Shown here: positions 32,230-35,452 of the stretch, piece by piece
Layout: every line of letters starts with the position of its first letter
Position numbering within the stretch: the first letter of the stretch is position 1
From: CAZCSY01 sp964501505
Lineage (GTDB): Bacteria > Omnitrophota > Gorgyraeia > Velamenicoccales > Velamenicoccaceae
Direction of reading: 5' to 3'
Length of the DNA: 35,452 nucleotides
Assembly: GCA_964501505.1 (NCBI GenBank)
Contig: CAZCSY010000008.1
Location: 1 to 35,452, forward strand
Program-made: the position numbers and the translations under genes
The notes under the pieces: model-generated
What the model saw: the letters and a program-made list of their open reading frames with translations, nothing else
Database searches by the model: none
What the model was told of the DNA's origin: nothing

Positions 32230-33017
32230 CTACTCCATGAAGAAATAAAATAATGCCGTGAAAAAGCAGTCCGCCGTAATGATAAGGATAAAGGTGTTGA
32301 CGACCGAGCGCGTCGTGGCCTTGCCGACCCCCTCGGCCCCGCCCTTGACGGTCAGGCCCTCAAAACAGGCGACGATGGCGATGATCATCCCGAAGAAGAT
32401 CGTCTTGATGAGCCCCGTGTACAGGTCCTTGTAGACCAGCGTCTGAAAGGTCATGTTCATGTACAGACTTGAGCGGATGCTCAACCGGTACACGCCGATG
32501 AGGTAGCCGCCGAAGATGCCGATGGCGTTGGCGAAGACCGTCAGGACCGGCAGCATCACGGTCAGGCTCAGGAAGCGCGGCACGACGAGGTACTTGATGG
32601 GGTGGGAACCCAAGGTCTGGAGCGCGTCCACCTGCTCGGTCACCGCCATCGTCCCCAGCTCCGCCGTGATGCCGGCCCCGCTACGGCCCGCCACGATGAG
32701 CGCCGTGATCACCGGTCCCAGTTCGCGCGTCAGCGACACCGCCACGATGCTCGCGATGTAGATCTCGCTCGACATCTTCTGCATGATATAGGCGCTCTGG
32801 AGCGCCAGGATCACGCCGATGAAAAACGAGACGAGCGAGACGATGGGAAAGCTGTCGATGCCGATCTTGCTCGCCTGTTCAAAGACCCGGCGCGTGCCAT
32901 AGGGCCGCACCGGGATCAAGAGCAAAGTTTGAACACCCAGCCGCGTCAACCCTGCGAAAAAACTGAAAAAATCCAGGATCTTGTGGCCGATCGAAGCGTA
33001 AAACCCCTTGCGGATCG

Positions 33018-33021
<4 letters not shown>
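32230..33021 (-). CDS. mlaE: ABC transporter permease, MlaE type
   Basis: 263-residue inner-membrane permease of the Mla/Ttg2 family with about five helices. Hallmark sequences: SFPIVSLVSFFIGVILALQSAYIMQ, LTRELGPVITALIVAGRSGAGITAELGTM and EQVDALQTLG, ending with CFEGLTVKGGAEGVGKATTRSVV. The start overlaps the clpC stop by four bases (ATGA), so it is coupled to clpC. Confidence 0.94.
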
Positions 33022-35450
<2,429 letters not shown>

Positions 35451-35452
35451 GC

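Overview
The window is a GC-rich, almost fully coding piece of a Gram-negative (diderm) bacterial chromosome. LptF/LptG, an Mla-type ABC system and lipoprotein-like signals imply an outer membrane. The gene order is partly that of Bacillus subtilis (clpC-radA-yacL-ispD-ispF-cysE-cysS, then tmk-holB-ricT-metG-tatD). The TMTC-like glycosyltransferase and the style of the P-II protein suggest Candidatus Omnitrophota or a nearby lineage. That placement is inference from family resemblance, not a tested assignment.

Left part (1-7200). A 3'-truncated trpB and an unknown two-helix membrane protein run leftward. Divergent from them is a TMTC-like membrane glycosyltransferase with TPRs, which ends against a leftward tRNA-Leu(CAG). 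Next come a GspC-like/DUF5684 membrane protein, an unusual 480-base leader, and the ammonium pair amtB-glnB. A decayed tyrosine-recombinase remnant and tRNA-Phe(GAA) with a terminator follow. The leader before amtB is the most striking object in the window. It holds two diverged tandem copies of the same fold: a hairpin with a GCGR loop, an AACGC/GCGTT hairpin, then a terminator-like hairpin with a T-run. The GCGTT strand is shared between the last two hairpins. This looks like a duplicated transcription attenuator or riboswitch controlling ammonium uptake and P-II.

Middle part (7200-13800). Leftward: pyrE, a HI0933-family flavoprotein whose last codons lie in a 41-bp palindrome, and one ORF fusing Maf to an M48 lipoprotein-like protease. 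Rightward: comF, lptF, lptG. The divergent pyrE/comF promoters sit so close to the start codons that both mRNAs may be leaderless. The lptG/alr convergence holds a dispersed-repeat half copy and several GC-rich hairpins.

Right part (13800-35450). A single leftward run of 22 genes reads, in transcription order: clpC, mlaE, mlaF, mlaD, radA, yacL-like, ispD, ispF, cysE, cysS, tmk, holB, ricT, metG, tatD, DUF362 ferredoxin, mtnA, thiL, tsaE, unknown, tsaB, alr. Many neighbours overlap by a few bases, so translational coupling is likely. Themes are proteolysis/repair, lipid trafficking, isoprenoid precursors, cysteine and tRNA charging, replication clamp loading, and the t6A tRNA modification module. 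Hairpin repeats sit at several gene junctions (tatD/DUF362, metG/tatD, mlaD/radA, mlaF/mlaD). A 10-N gap lies inside clpC and appears to be true to size.
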